Assembly: GCF_001625305.1 (NCBI RefSeq)
Contig: NW_017802379.1
Span: 2,527,373-2,591,372, forward strand
Source of the DNA: Branchiostoma belcheri
Lineage: Eukaryota > Chordata > Leptocardii > Amphioxiformes > Branchiostomatidae
Length of the DNA: 64,000 nucleotides
Direction: 5' to 3'
Shown piece by piece: positions 46,846-57,700 of the stretch (position 1 is its first letter; each line of letters begins with the position of its first letter). A program made the translations under genes and the position numbers. Under the pieces are notes generated by a model, which ran no database searches, was not told the DNA's origin, and saw only the letters and a program-made list of their open reading frames with translations.

Positions 46846-47801
46846 TATTGTAGTGGTTACATATACTTAACGTTATATTGTATTTAGCAATGATCATTTA
46901 GCAAAAAAATTCGGTACTGAAACTCCGGTATTCAGAATCAGGTACAGGTACAGGTCCGGACCTGGACCTGATCCTCTGGACCTGGAAGAGCCGAACAGGT
47001 ACCCACCCCTATTGCTAGTGGTGTAATATGGCTGTAATGTCGACACTGTTTGTTGAGTACTAGTACAGTATATTTATATTCCTAATCAAAAGTAACAGTG
47101 AAAGATTTGCCCATACATTGGTATTGAAATAAAGAGCACATTTTAGTACCGTTCACCTGTCAATTTGGTCATTTTCCGGGGGGTACGTTTATTCCGGAGG
47201 GTATGTATATTAGACTTTGAAGATTTGTCCGGGGGTATGTTTATTCCGGGGGTATGTTTATTAGGGACATGAGAGTAGTATGCATTAAATGTTATAAAGA
47301 TTTGGTAATAACTGCTGCAATTGCACCAATAAACCAAGTTTAAAAAATTACGTTTTAATATTACCTTGAGACATCTGAATAAGTCAAGACGAAGGTTATG
47401 GAAGTGCACTATATTCCTCGGTCGCAAGATGTCGCTTTTGATTAGTGGCCTGAATGGAATTTCCCATATCGAAGATCCCGGATGTAACGCATGAGGCTGC
47501 TTAGGTATTTACTTAGCAAAAATAGCAAAATATCAGGAATTATAAGGGTATTAGGCATAGAGCCATAGGATAAAAATGGAGCTAAAGATACTACGGGCAA
47601 GGGCAATCAATTACATTGTGTTTTATTCGTGCTGTTGAACAGATTTAAACAGAGTTACGTTATCGCCCCCCTCCCCCCCCCCCGTGAAAATTTATGAATT
47701 CGTACAACCTAACAATATGTTAGTGCATTAAGCTTGATAACGTTTGACAGCTCTGTTATTGTAGCCACTCCATTTTGTGTTGTCTCATGAAGTTATACCA
47801 A

Positions 47802-47807
47802 AATAAA
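47802..47807 (+). terminator. Candidate distal poly(A) signal for Deltex
   Basis: AATAAA on the plus strand, the last one before the minus-strand neighbour. If used, the Deltex 3' UTR would be about 3.8 kb. Confidence 0.35.
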
Positions 47808-47839
47808 ACATTTCACTTTTGACACATGCATCTTTGCTC

Positions 47840-47845
47840 TTTATT
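47840..47845 (-). terminator. Candidate poly(A) signal of the CUB-LU gene
   Basis: TTTATT, i.e. AATAAA on the minus strand, about 1.3 kb downstream of the CUB-LU stop codon. Confidence 0.35.
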
Positions 47846-49176
47846 CATCAGTATTGTCCAGACATTACAATTTCAATGAAACATACAGATGAAACATAGT
47901 TCCTCTGTAATATACAACATGACACTACTGATTCCAAAAAATGTCTTCCCCATACATAGAGCTGTGTAACCTACTCTAACAGAGAAATTAGCTCCACATA
48001 CATATCCTAAACTCTTTCCTGTCTCTCAAATCTTCAATCACAAATGAAAATCTGTATCTCTACCTAAACATTTTCCCTCCCAACATCTGCTTCGAGATTA
48101 ATATTTTTCACTAATTCCATTGAAGCAAATGATAATGGAAGCCAATTTATTACCCTGTTTGGTGTTACAGGTATGAACATACTAGGTAATACATTCTTTC
48201 CTCTCTAGCAGTTACACAAATCTATGTGGACATCCTCAAAGAACACAAAACTACATGGCCAGCGGCCGAGATAAACTTTTTTCAAAAGTCTTGTTTCATA
48301 AGCTTGAGATACTAACTTTAATAGTGCTACAGGTTTGTTCAGAATTTTATATCCTTTTTGCTTAGTTTTTGTTTATCGTTGCAATGCTTGAGGTTTTATC
48401 ATAACATAGTGCTAATACGGTAAGTATTTATTTCAGACAAGATATATGAATGCAGAGCTATAAGGAATACCTTTCAGTATTATTTACATTTGTAGAGGTT
48501 ATTTTTAGCATCACGCATCTAGCAGGAAATACAGAAAATACACAGAGCAAAAATTTGTAGAAACAGAACACTAGTATGTGCATCATTCACTTTATTGACT
48601 AAGTATCATATTCCCAGTAGTATTGCTGGCTACCTGGTGAAGCAATATCTACATACTAGTTTGTTAACCTGTATTTGTTGTCCACTCAAAGAAAGAGAAA
48701 ATTAACTCAAAAGTGTCACCTGGACTGTGTCTTTGCTAATATGTCTGTCCTTTTAGAGGGGATTTTTTTAAAATTATTCATATATATGTGTGTGTGTGTG
48801 TGCATGCTAGTAGTGTGTGGTATAAAAACCTATTTTGTGAATGATAAAAGTTTATGTTTTTAAACAGTAGATACATCATCATGCCTTCTCTGCCCATGCC
48901 ATCTCTGGGCATGTGAACCCTCCAGCACAGTCTTCATTGGTCATGAATCATATTGATAATCTTGTTCCCATCAAGGTAACAAATACGTAGGTACATGTAC
49001 ATAAAAAGTAATGACAGAAATTCTTATTAAGTTGATGGTTATGTGGTTGGCATTTGCCCATTTGTAATGAAACAGCAACTGTCCTGTTTTACATGTTGGT
49101 CACTTTAACTGCTGGTCACTTTCAAGTTACTAATACCCTCGCTAAACTGCATTTCCTGTTACTTTATTTCCTCTCA

Positions 49177-52100
49177 TTAAGTGGCTATTGCCAGAATATC
49201 CAGGCACACTGTAAGTGCCAGGATAGACACCAGCTTGAAAGATGCCACGGTTGTGTCTGTATGACTTCTACCCGGGGACTGAGCCGCGCTATGACCAGTC
49301 AGGACATGAGTGTTGCACCTGTCCTCCGTACAGCACAGCCTGCACACCTGATAACATAGAGAGTTGAAGTTAAACCTCTGCATACCTGTCTAACAAAACT
49401 ATCCAGTCTCCCAGGGCTGTACAGGACCGGTGCAATGGCCAAGTGGGTAGACTAGTGCTCGCCTTGCATTTGGAAGGTCGTGAGTTCAATCCCTGACCAA
49501 GTCATACCAAAGACTTTTAAAAAATGGTACATACTGATTTCTCTGCTTAGAGCTAAGCATTTGGGGAAGAGTATGGGAGTTAAATACACACAGGTACCAG
49601 TGGACTAACCCCCTGCTGTAGCAATTACACAACTGTGTGGTCCAAGGGCTACTGAACCAGAGATGGGCACTGCCCTATGCACCACATGGTATGGGAAGGA
49701 ATTCAATTTACTTAACTGTCCCAGGGCTGTAGGTGGGATTGCTCTTATACGTGAAAACATTTTTGAAGAGAACTAACCTTTGCTTGCCCATCAGCAGTCA
49801 TACAGACTTCCTCCTGCCAGTACTCGGTGCACCTAGGCTGGCAGCTGCGGCGGTAGTACACAGCTTTCCCCTCCAGATCTCCTGCTCCAATACGTTCCAC
49901 CTGAAATAGTCAAGCGTACAGTTTCATGTACAGTCATCATGCATGGTAGTCTAAGGTCAAAGTTTGAGGTGGATGCATGTTTCTAAATGAGTGCACAAAG
50001 CAATATTCCTTGTAAACCTTACTTACCCAGCAAGCTTCGTTCTGTTGGCACTCCGTTGCAAAGTCTTCCAGACCTTCTCCTGTTAAACACCCAGACGACA
50101 TTCCCTCACACACGTAACAGATCATGTTCTCCATGTACTCTACAACAGACAGAACATCCATATCAACAAGGTAGAATGCAACACACAGATTGTTCTTTGC
50201 AAAATGTCTCATCTACAATGTATGACACTTCTATATAGGCTAATACCCCTATACAATAACACCAAAGATGGAAGATGAAATGTCCTACCTTCAGTGTTGA
50301 CTGTGAAGTTGTCCCAAGTCTTGGTAGAGCTTGTCAGCAATGTAGTTGCCAGAGATCCCACCGATGTAACCCTTGATGATCCATCACCTCCTGTGGCTGA
50401 AGTGACTATGCCTGGCCGCCGTGTGGCGCTTGTAGTAGTTGCAGGGCCTCCACTGCCCTTTGTGGTTGCAGTGACTATGCCTTTCTGTTGGGTGGTGCTT
50501 TTACCAGTTACTGGGTGGCTGCTTGTTTGGACACTAGCTGCAGTGACTTTGTCTGTATGCCTGGTTGTGTCTGCGTTCCATGTACTAGCAGGTGTTGGAT
50601 GTCTTGCAGTTGTAAGCCCCATACCACCCGCATCAGTTGTGATGCTACTTATGGTAGTATTGGTAAACTGGGACCACTGCAGTTCAAACCCCTTGCTGGC
50701 CACACTTGTGTCGGATCTGAAAAATGCACAAGACTCATTATCAGTAGTTGCAAATATGCTAGAAGATGTTCTGCTAAAACAATAATGTTCTTATAGCATT
50801 ATAACCACTGAACAGAAGTGTCACTGAGTTGTCATTCTCTTTAATAGCCTTTGGACCATACTGCTGTGCAAGCATAGATAGTACTACAGGATGGGGCCAG
50901 TCCACAGGTAGTACTACATGTATGTGTTAAACTTCTAAACTCTCCCCCAGAAGTTCTGAGTGTTAAGCAGAATGTATAATTGTTACAGTCTTTGGTATGA
51001 CTCGATTGGGGAATCAAACCTTCGACCTTCTGTTATCAATATACCCTAAAATCATCCCATACCTGAAATGTAAATAGGCCTTGTTTCCAGAAGTGATCAG
51101 TGGCCCAGGGTTTTTTTTCCCACAAAATTTGCCGATCGACCGGGATGAGCTGTGACCGCCATCACGGACCTATGTAGTTACAACGTCGATCAAAAATGTG
51201 TAAAAGTATGGCACTTTGCTATCAAACAATTTTGTATTCTCTTTTTGGACTCAATTCTCCTCATGAAACAAGACTAGGGTACATTTACTTTAGATAGTAA
51301 CTGTTATTTCATGACACTTGAATTAGTTTAAATTGTTATTGTATATTCAGGACTGGTGATGAGATAGATTAATCTAAACACAAGAAGCAAAGCTAGAGTA
51401 TACTGTACAAGTCAGCCACTTATGGCAGCATTCTTTTTGGAGGTCATGATGCTGAGAAAATTGTGCAGTTCAAAACAACCAATGAAAAACATTTCTGCCA
51501 TAAAGTACCATTACGGCCACACCAATTTCATTTGTTGGTTCTCGGGATTTTTTCAGAGAAAATATGAAGTGACAGGGCGAAAATAAAATAAATTAAACAA
51601 AAAACAGGTATAGGCATCCTTCATAGCCCCAAATGCTACCATAGGAGCCATTAAGTTAGATTCTAACACAAAAGGCAGGGTTAATATTCAAACAATGAAT
51701 TTTGAACTTCTAATCAAACCACTACTGCATCATGGAAAAACTGTAACAACTAAGAAGAAAAGGACTTCCCTCAACTGTTGGGGGGCAAAATATATGTATG
51801 TCATTGAGCATTTTTAGTTGATTCAGAACCAGAATTTTTTTTCGTTTTTGCAAATCAGAAAAAAATGAAGAGGCGAATCCAAGAACCAAGAAATTGAATT
51901 GGTGTGGCAATATAACAATTCTTGTTTACACCACCGTTAACACCTGTATACCATTGATAAGTTTTAATTTGTTACCTGGAGGTAGTCATAGCTACAAGAC
52001 AAGTGGTCCTCAACCTCAAACGTGCTGAAGACGAGACGGATCTTCTTCCCGGCAGGCACTGTGATCTTCCACCTGCCAGGACAAATTGGAAATTAAGACA

Positions 52101-53140
52101 GTCGGATACTAGATAATAATAAAGTTATTCAAGTCTAACAGAGGAAGATCAAGCCCTAGGCCTAGGAAAAATGTTGTGTTTCCTGTTTCAGTACTGAATT
52201 AGAATTAGAGATAGTTGTCACAATAGTAGGTAAGAATAACATTTTTTTTTCTTTTTTTTCTCGCATGAGGACACTTTATTTTTAATGTTGTATTTTTGAT
52301 TTCAGTGTTGGAAAACAGATTGTACAATGTTTCATCACTCATGTGTCAGATCATGGAGCTACATGTAGAAAAGGCTGATCAGCTTGAAAAATGTATGTCC
52401 CTTGCAGGGGTCCACAAAAAAGAAAGCTAGGGTTGGCAGTTTTTCTAGGGTCGGTCGGGAAACAGGAAACACAACATTTTTTCCTAGGCCTTACATGGAA
52501 TTCCAATGTACATGTAATAAAAGAAAATAGGGAGTGCCTGGCATTGGTCTATAAATGAGGCTCAAAACACAACATGCTTCAAGGATAACATGTAACAGAT
52601 AAAATGTGGGGTGGACTAAAGTGTTGTAGATACTACAAAACGTTGTTACTTACGTGCAGGTAGATGGAGATGGGTACCTGTCAGGAAAACCCGGGCTCTT
52701 GATGTTACCAGACAGAGCTGACTGGACCACATAGCCACTCACTCCTGAACATGCTACAGAACAATGTATATTCCAATAAATGATCACAGGTGGTTTCATG
52801 AAGTAAATTATCTTTCGTCAGAAGAATCCTATGTATTTTTATAAGCAAAATATTGTGATTGCTTTTACATTGTAATTTTTCGGTGAAACGTTAAAGCTGA
52901 TATCATAGCCTTCACAGAATGGGCATGTGGGTGCACCTCTGTAGACCGTAATACACACTAATGATGATATTTCGCAATGGAAAACATGTACAGATTGTGT
53001 AGTGCTAGTGTGTGTTTTTGATATCAGAAGAAAATAAGTTTTCACTCACCATTTTCCTGTCCCTCTGCACTTCCAAACAACAGAGAGGAAGTAAAAATGG
53101 CAAAGTTCAGTAAAAACACGGAGCGCACAATCATGATCAT
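49177..53140 (-). CDS. Secreted/GPI-type protein: CUB, Ser/Thr-rich linker, Ly6-uPAR domain
   Basis: Eight exons: 53140-53050, 52753-52654, 52072-51976, 51169-51063, 50716-50289, 50139-50027, 49900-49778 and 49347-49177; all GT-AG, frames agree, 409 residues. Residues 1-26 are a signal peptide ([20 protein letters not shown]). A CUB domain spans about 32-147: [32 protein letters not shown], the Cys pair in LSCSYDYL and IGKFCG, then [12 protein letters not shown] and GFELQW. About 120 residues follow that are dominated by Thr, Ser and Gly, likely O-glycosylated. Residues 280-366 form a Ly6/uPAR three-finger domain: [30 protein letters not shown] and the signature [11 protein letters not shown]. 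The C-terminus is a hydrophobic stretch with no basic tail ([20 protein letters not shown]), preceded by small residues, as in GPI-anchor signals. A minus-strand TATA box lies 45-55 bp upstream. Function unknown; cell-surface binding or adhesion is inferred from the domains. Confidence 0.88.
49424..49690 (+). mobile_element. tRNA-derived SINE, third type
   Basis: The head GGTGCAATGGCCAAGTGGGT is tRNA-like (A box) and GAGTTCAATCCC matches a B box. The body contains ACCAGTGGACTAACCCCC and CACAACTGTGTGGTCCAAGG. Lies in the last intron of the CUB-LU gene. Confidence 0.7.
51515..51908. mobile_element. MITE with GGCCACACCAAT ends, copy 2
   Basis: Left GGCCACACCAATTTCATTTG then TTGGTTCTCGG; right CCAAGAACCAAGAAATTGAA then TTGGTGTGGC. 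Same family as 45313-45564. It is in the CUB-LU intron between exons 3 and 4. Confidence 0.8.
52158..52491. mobile_element. Inverted-repeat element, CCTAGGAAAAA ends
   Basis: The left arm GGCCTAGGAAAAATGTTGTG continues TTTCCTGTTTC; the right arm carries the reverse complement (GAAACAGGAAACACAACATT, then TTTTCCTAGGCC). About 33-bp arms, 334 bp overall, no coding content; in the CUB-LU intron between exons 2 and 3. Confidence 0.75.
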
Positions 53141-53184
53141 CGTTTCAACTTTCTTCAGGAATGACCAAAAACAAAGGATTTGCC

Positions 53185-53194
53185 CTTTTATATA
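53185..53194 (-). promoter_or_regulatory. TATA box of the CUB-LU gene
   Basis: TATATAAAAG on the minus strand, about 45 bp upstream of the start codon at 53140. This would place transcription start near 53160 with a very short 5' UTR, consistent with a regulated, tissue-restricted gene. Confidence 0.65.
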
Positions 53195-53199
53195 AGAAC

Positions 53200-54700
53200 C
53201 TTATACGTATCAACCAGACAGGAGTTATACTGTGACTGTTAACTCAATAAGCTCTCGCAAAGACGCTAGGATCTGTGTCCTTGGAAATCTCATTCAAAAG
53301 CTCATTACTTGATTTCCTACTCACTGAATTTGATTGTAAGTCGTGGAATGTTTCTGCTCGAGTTCTGGCTTAAGGGATCGCTATCACATTTTTCACGGGT
53401 CTTTTATTTCGCCTTCAGGCTATTTTGTCGTTTAGCTTGATGATACTTTTTACCTTGATAAAGGTAGGTTTGTTGCCGACATTAGAAACCGATTCCGGAA
53501 TGCCTGGGAGAATGCCTCAGGGCAGGAAAAATAAGTTGACCGCCCAAGTCGGTAGGATCAACTTAACCGTCTTATTCTTGGCTTCAAAGTTCAAAGGGTT
53601 AGTATATGTGGAATTATGAAGAAGGCTCTTTGACTGTAATTTTCAACACAAAGAATTGGACTTACCCTAATTTTTGACTGAACAAAGAAAGTCTCTGTGA
53701 AGGAATGAATCCACCGCCTCTATGAATATTACATGCAAATTGTGACAGCGGTAGATAATTTGTGTATGTATATTTGGGTGTGTCTAATTCCTTGCATTGT
53801 CATACTGGCAGTTGCAGTTGAAGATTGTCCTTCAATATATCTCATATTTGAACTTTTGATCATATGACTGTGTGAACTACTATTTTTGTATGGGATATCG
53901 TTCCTTCCTACATGAAGCTGTCGATTTCGAGTTCAATTCAATTTAAATTTTAACATTCTTTTGGCTTTATATTAACATGATGTTCTTGCTGGCCACCAAC
54001 TGAGCTGTTATTCAATTATCCATGGATTCAAATTAATCAGGCTGACTTCAATACACAAGAAGCCTGTGATATGATATGAATGAAATTGTTTTGGAGCTGC
54101 TTGACTAGAACGAATATTATATGCTTCACTCCTTCAAAAGGATTTCAGAAAATTAATGAGAATCGTACAAACTGAATAAGTACCATACAAATCTTTACTG
54201 AGTTGATGAATAGTTACTGTTATCATAGTACATCATTTTTGTGGCAAACAAAAATCATTTTCAGGTACAACGTACATTCTTGCATACATTATAGTTTAGA
54301 CTTACTTATGCAAGCTTTAAGGAGGTAGCATTGAAAAAGACCTACTAGTACATACTTGATAAACAGTATACCACTGCTAATTACTTATCTAAGTTTAGTA
54401 ATTGGTAAGAGCGAGATGCAAAGTACCTACAATTAGAATTACTTTATTTGGATAAAAATCTAGATTTGATCAAGGAATGTATAATGTATTACATTTTAAT
54501 TTTGGATTACAGTGTGTATTAATTTTTTTGCAGCCAGAAGTTGCCTTCAGCAGATTAATACATGTACATGTACACACAAAATCATGATATGATATGTTAG
54601 TATTATTGCAAAGCTAGGAAATCTAGAATTACAAACTTTACTGTTTAGAGAATTTGCTGTGTCAGTTTATCTTTGTCCAAAAGTGCTTTTACTTTAGTTT
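53200..54700. other. Intergenic region and UPB1 3' flank
   Basis: No gene recognised. A minus-strand AATAAA (TTTATT on top) at 54443-54448, about 260 bp past the UPB1 stop, is a plausible UPB1 poly(A) signal. Confidence 0.4.
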
Positions 54701-54705
54701 TTTTT

Positions 54706-57700
54706 TTATGTCTCCTTGACAACAGGAGGCTGGTAGCCATCTTGGATAGCGTAGGCCAGGGACTCTGCATACATGTCCAGCCGGGCAGTCATCTGGATAG
54801 TAAAACACAGCGAGGATACAGATTATTTTACATCTTGAAGTTATCAGAAAAACTCTGATACTGTCCAATTTCTGTCTGCCTGTTGCAAGTTACTTACTAT
54901 TTTTGTGTCAGAATGAAATTATCACAGATGTACATCTATTGTTTGGTACAGTATTTTTTTTAATTGACAGTCATCACACTATAACTGACCCTGAAGCACC
55001 ACTTGTCCTTGACCTGTCTGCACAGGTTTAAGTCCACTTCTGTCACCAGTAAACCATCATCAACACGTGACAAACCCTGCATGGACACACAAACAAGTAA
55101 AACAGTAGTTAGTTAGTAAAACATGGAAAACTACATACAACAAAAACAAATAAGTAATTATGGCCCTACAAAATGAAGATGGACATACAACTTGACTGTC
55201 AGGAAATTTCGAAGCTAAGAGGATTACAGGTTTTTATTTTGAATTTTGAAAAATTGTATGAATCAGAAAAATACTCGTACATTGTAACTACAAATGTACT
55301 TGTATTTCAAGCTCTACTTTTTTATACTGAATTTGCCATGATTATTATTGATAGTACAGGTTACAGTTTTTACCATATGTCTTTAAGTTATAATATATAT
55401 ATATATATATATACAAACTAAGACTCACAGGAGTGCGGCTTCCATCTGGGGCTGCTAGATAGCTGGAACCTAGAGTGTAACAAGTATACATGGTCAGCAT
55501 ATCACAGTACATGTAGGCTATTAGTAAGTAGATCATCATTTTACAAAGCAAAAGCATATATTCAAATATATGCAAGAGAAAGACTACATACCATAGAAAT
55601 GGCCAAAGTCATGGTGGGCTATGGAGAAAAAGAGAAGACTTTTAATTAATAGCAAAAGCAAAAAAATACCCCGTAAACTACATAATGTACATTGAACCTC
55701 GAAATGACATCATTTCCTTTTACATGTAGTTGATTATAAATGACATTACATGTACATGTATCTCCTGACTAGAGATGAAAAGGTGTGTCTTACCCTTCTT
55801 CCCATCCCCTGAGGTAAACTCACTCTCAAAACTCTCCTAAAGAAAAGTATATGTTTTAGCAGTTAATGTTACATTTCACATCTGAGTCAGTGGCAACAAC
55901 AGGAAGAATCATATATAAGAAAGAAAAATCCAACAAACTAATTATGAAATATGTGATTGTACATTGTACGTACCGTGCCCACTCTGTTGATGGCTACAGC
56001 AAAGTAGCTGTTAGCGATGGCGGCATTGCGGGCTTCTATTGGCCACATAGGTTCACTGGAAGGGGATGATATGTATAGTTTATACACACTGTCATCATTG
56101 CTACAATAAGATTGTAGCCTAAAGAAAATTGCTGTACTGGTATTGGTCTAACACATTCAGGTTCAGAGGATCAGGCTCAGAGGATCAAACCCAGTTCTGT
56201 ATACTCCAACAATCAGTTAATTTGGAAATTTGAAAACCTGCTTTATTTAAGCCTTTGTCAGCATAATGTTACCTACCAGCAGTACTACTCAATAAATATT
56301 CTTTCATGAAAGTTCATACGTAGTAGTAGTAGAATGGTTTATTACAAGAACAACAAGACAATTTACACAAGCCTCCTGGCAGCTATGATGGCTGAATTGC
56401 GAAGCTTATTCTAACATCATGTTGCAAAAAAACTTTGTACATTCATAAAATCTAAAAATATAGTTAAATTTAAAAGCGAATATTAGTTTAAAATCGACAT
56501 ACAATATAGCTGTGTGGAACATTAATAAAAACACGATGTGGAATTACTGTGTACGAGTAATAAAAGTTCATGGTCTACAGTTCATTTAGTCGTTTGACCA
56601 GGGCAGGAATATACCTACAAGGAACATCAAAATAAATCTAACATGACTCAAAATGGATACCTGAGAGCACCCACAGTTGCAGAAGGGTTAAACACAATCT
56701 CTGCCCCATTGATCCCATACATCATCCAGTTCAGCGGGTGGTGACGACCGTAGCAGATGTTGATCGCTATTTTACCTGGAAGGAAAGAGGGTTGCTCTTC
56801 TCTCTTCTTTGTGTCATCCTCAATTGAACTGAAGGACACTACAAGCAACTTTAATTAAAGAAATGACATAATTTTCCAAAATTTATGCACCTTAACAAAT
56901 AAATTGGCCTTATGACAGTTTCTCTTTAGGATATAGCACTGAGTAAGATTTACTTACCAAACTGAGTCTGAAATACTCTGTGTCCGGTATTTCCCTCGAT
57001 GTAGTATGTAGACTGATAAAAAAATATATCATATCAATGTAAGGATTCAGTGAATATACATGTGATGCTTAAAACTGAACACCTGTGAATATGTGTGGGG
57101 CAATACAAGCACCATGACAAGATTGTCACTACCATGTCCACAAAGCACAGTGAGTTACACATTAATGAACAAAAGTTCAAAAATGTTACATTGAAGAGTT
57201 TGTAAGTCATTAATCACAGTCAAAATGACTCACAAAGATACAGTCCTATGGTTTATTCACCTCATTAAAGTCACCAACCCTGGGAATGTGGTTCTTACGG
57301 CTCTTCCCCAGTACAGTTCCAGAGTTGGAGATCACAACTGAAGGAGTAAAATATCATAAAAAGAAGCACACACTGTAAACAAAATCAAAACAACATAACA
57401 CATGTATATCACTACAGAGTACACACATACAAACCATGTGTCACTGCATAGACTAAGACACAAAGCAGATGATAACAGTTACATTATTGTAGAACTAGAA
57501 GGAAATCTAGAGATACTACTTTTTACTAGTATGTAGATAGAACTATGACACCATACCCTGATGCATTCCTTTACTCCACCATTTTGTGAGTTTACTTCCT
57601 TCGTGCTTGAGGTACAACAGGTCACCTCTTACACAATTTAATATCTGATCTGTGGCCTTACCAGCAGTATTAGCCAGAATATCGCCATGTGCTGCATCCC

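Larger units (their letters stand above)
44033..47800. other. Deltex 3' UTR/flank with repeats
   Basis: No exon recognised. Contains two MITEs (45313, 45706), a GC hairpin (46031), an A-rich tract (46745-46840), an ACAGGT/GGACCT-rich palindromic patch (about 46940-47000), and two diverged copies of a block containing GTCGCAAGATGTCGCTTTTG at about 46379 and 47421. Confidence 0.5.

Noticed and set aside
46673..46897. Phe/Ile/Tyr-rich minus-strand frame
   Set aside because: Translation of an A-rich low-complexity tract, not a protein.
50294..50785. 163-aa plus-strand open frame
   Set aside because: It is antisense to the Thr/Ser-rich exon of the CUB-LU gene; the open frame is a by-product of the repetitive codons.
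53425..53619. 64-aa plus-strand frame with hydrophobic start
   Set aside because: Resembles a signal peptide superficially but has no supporting exon structure or family match.
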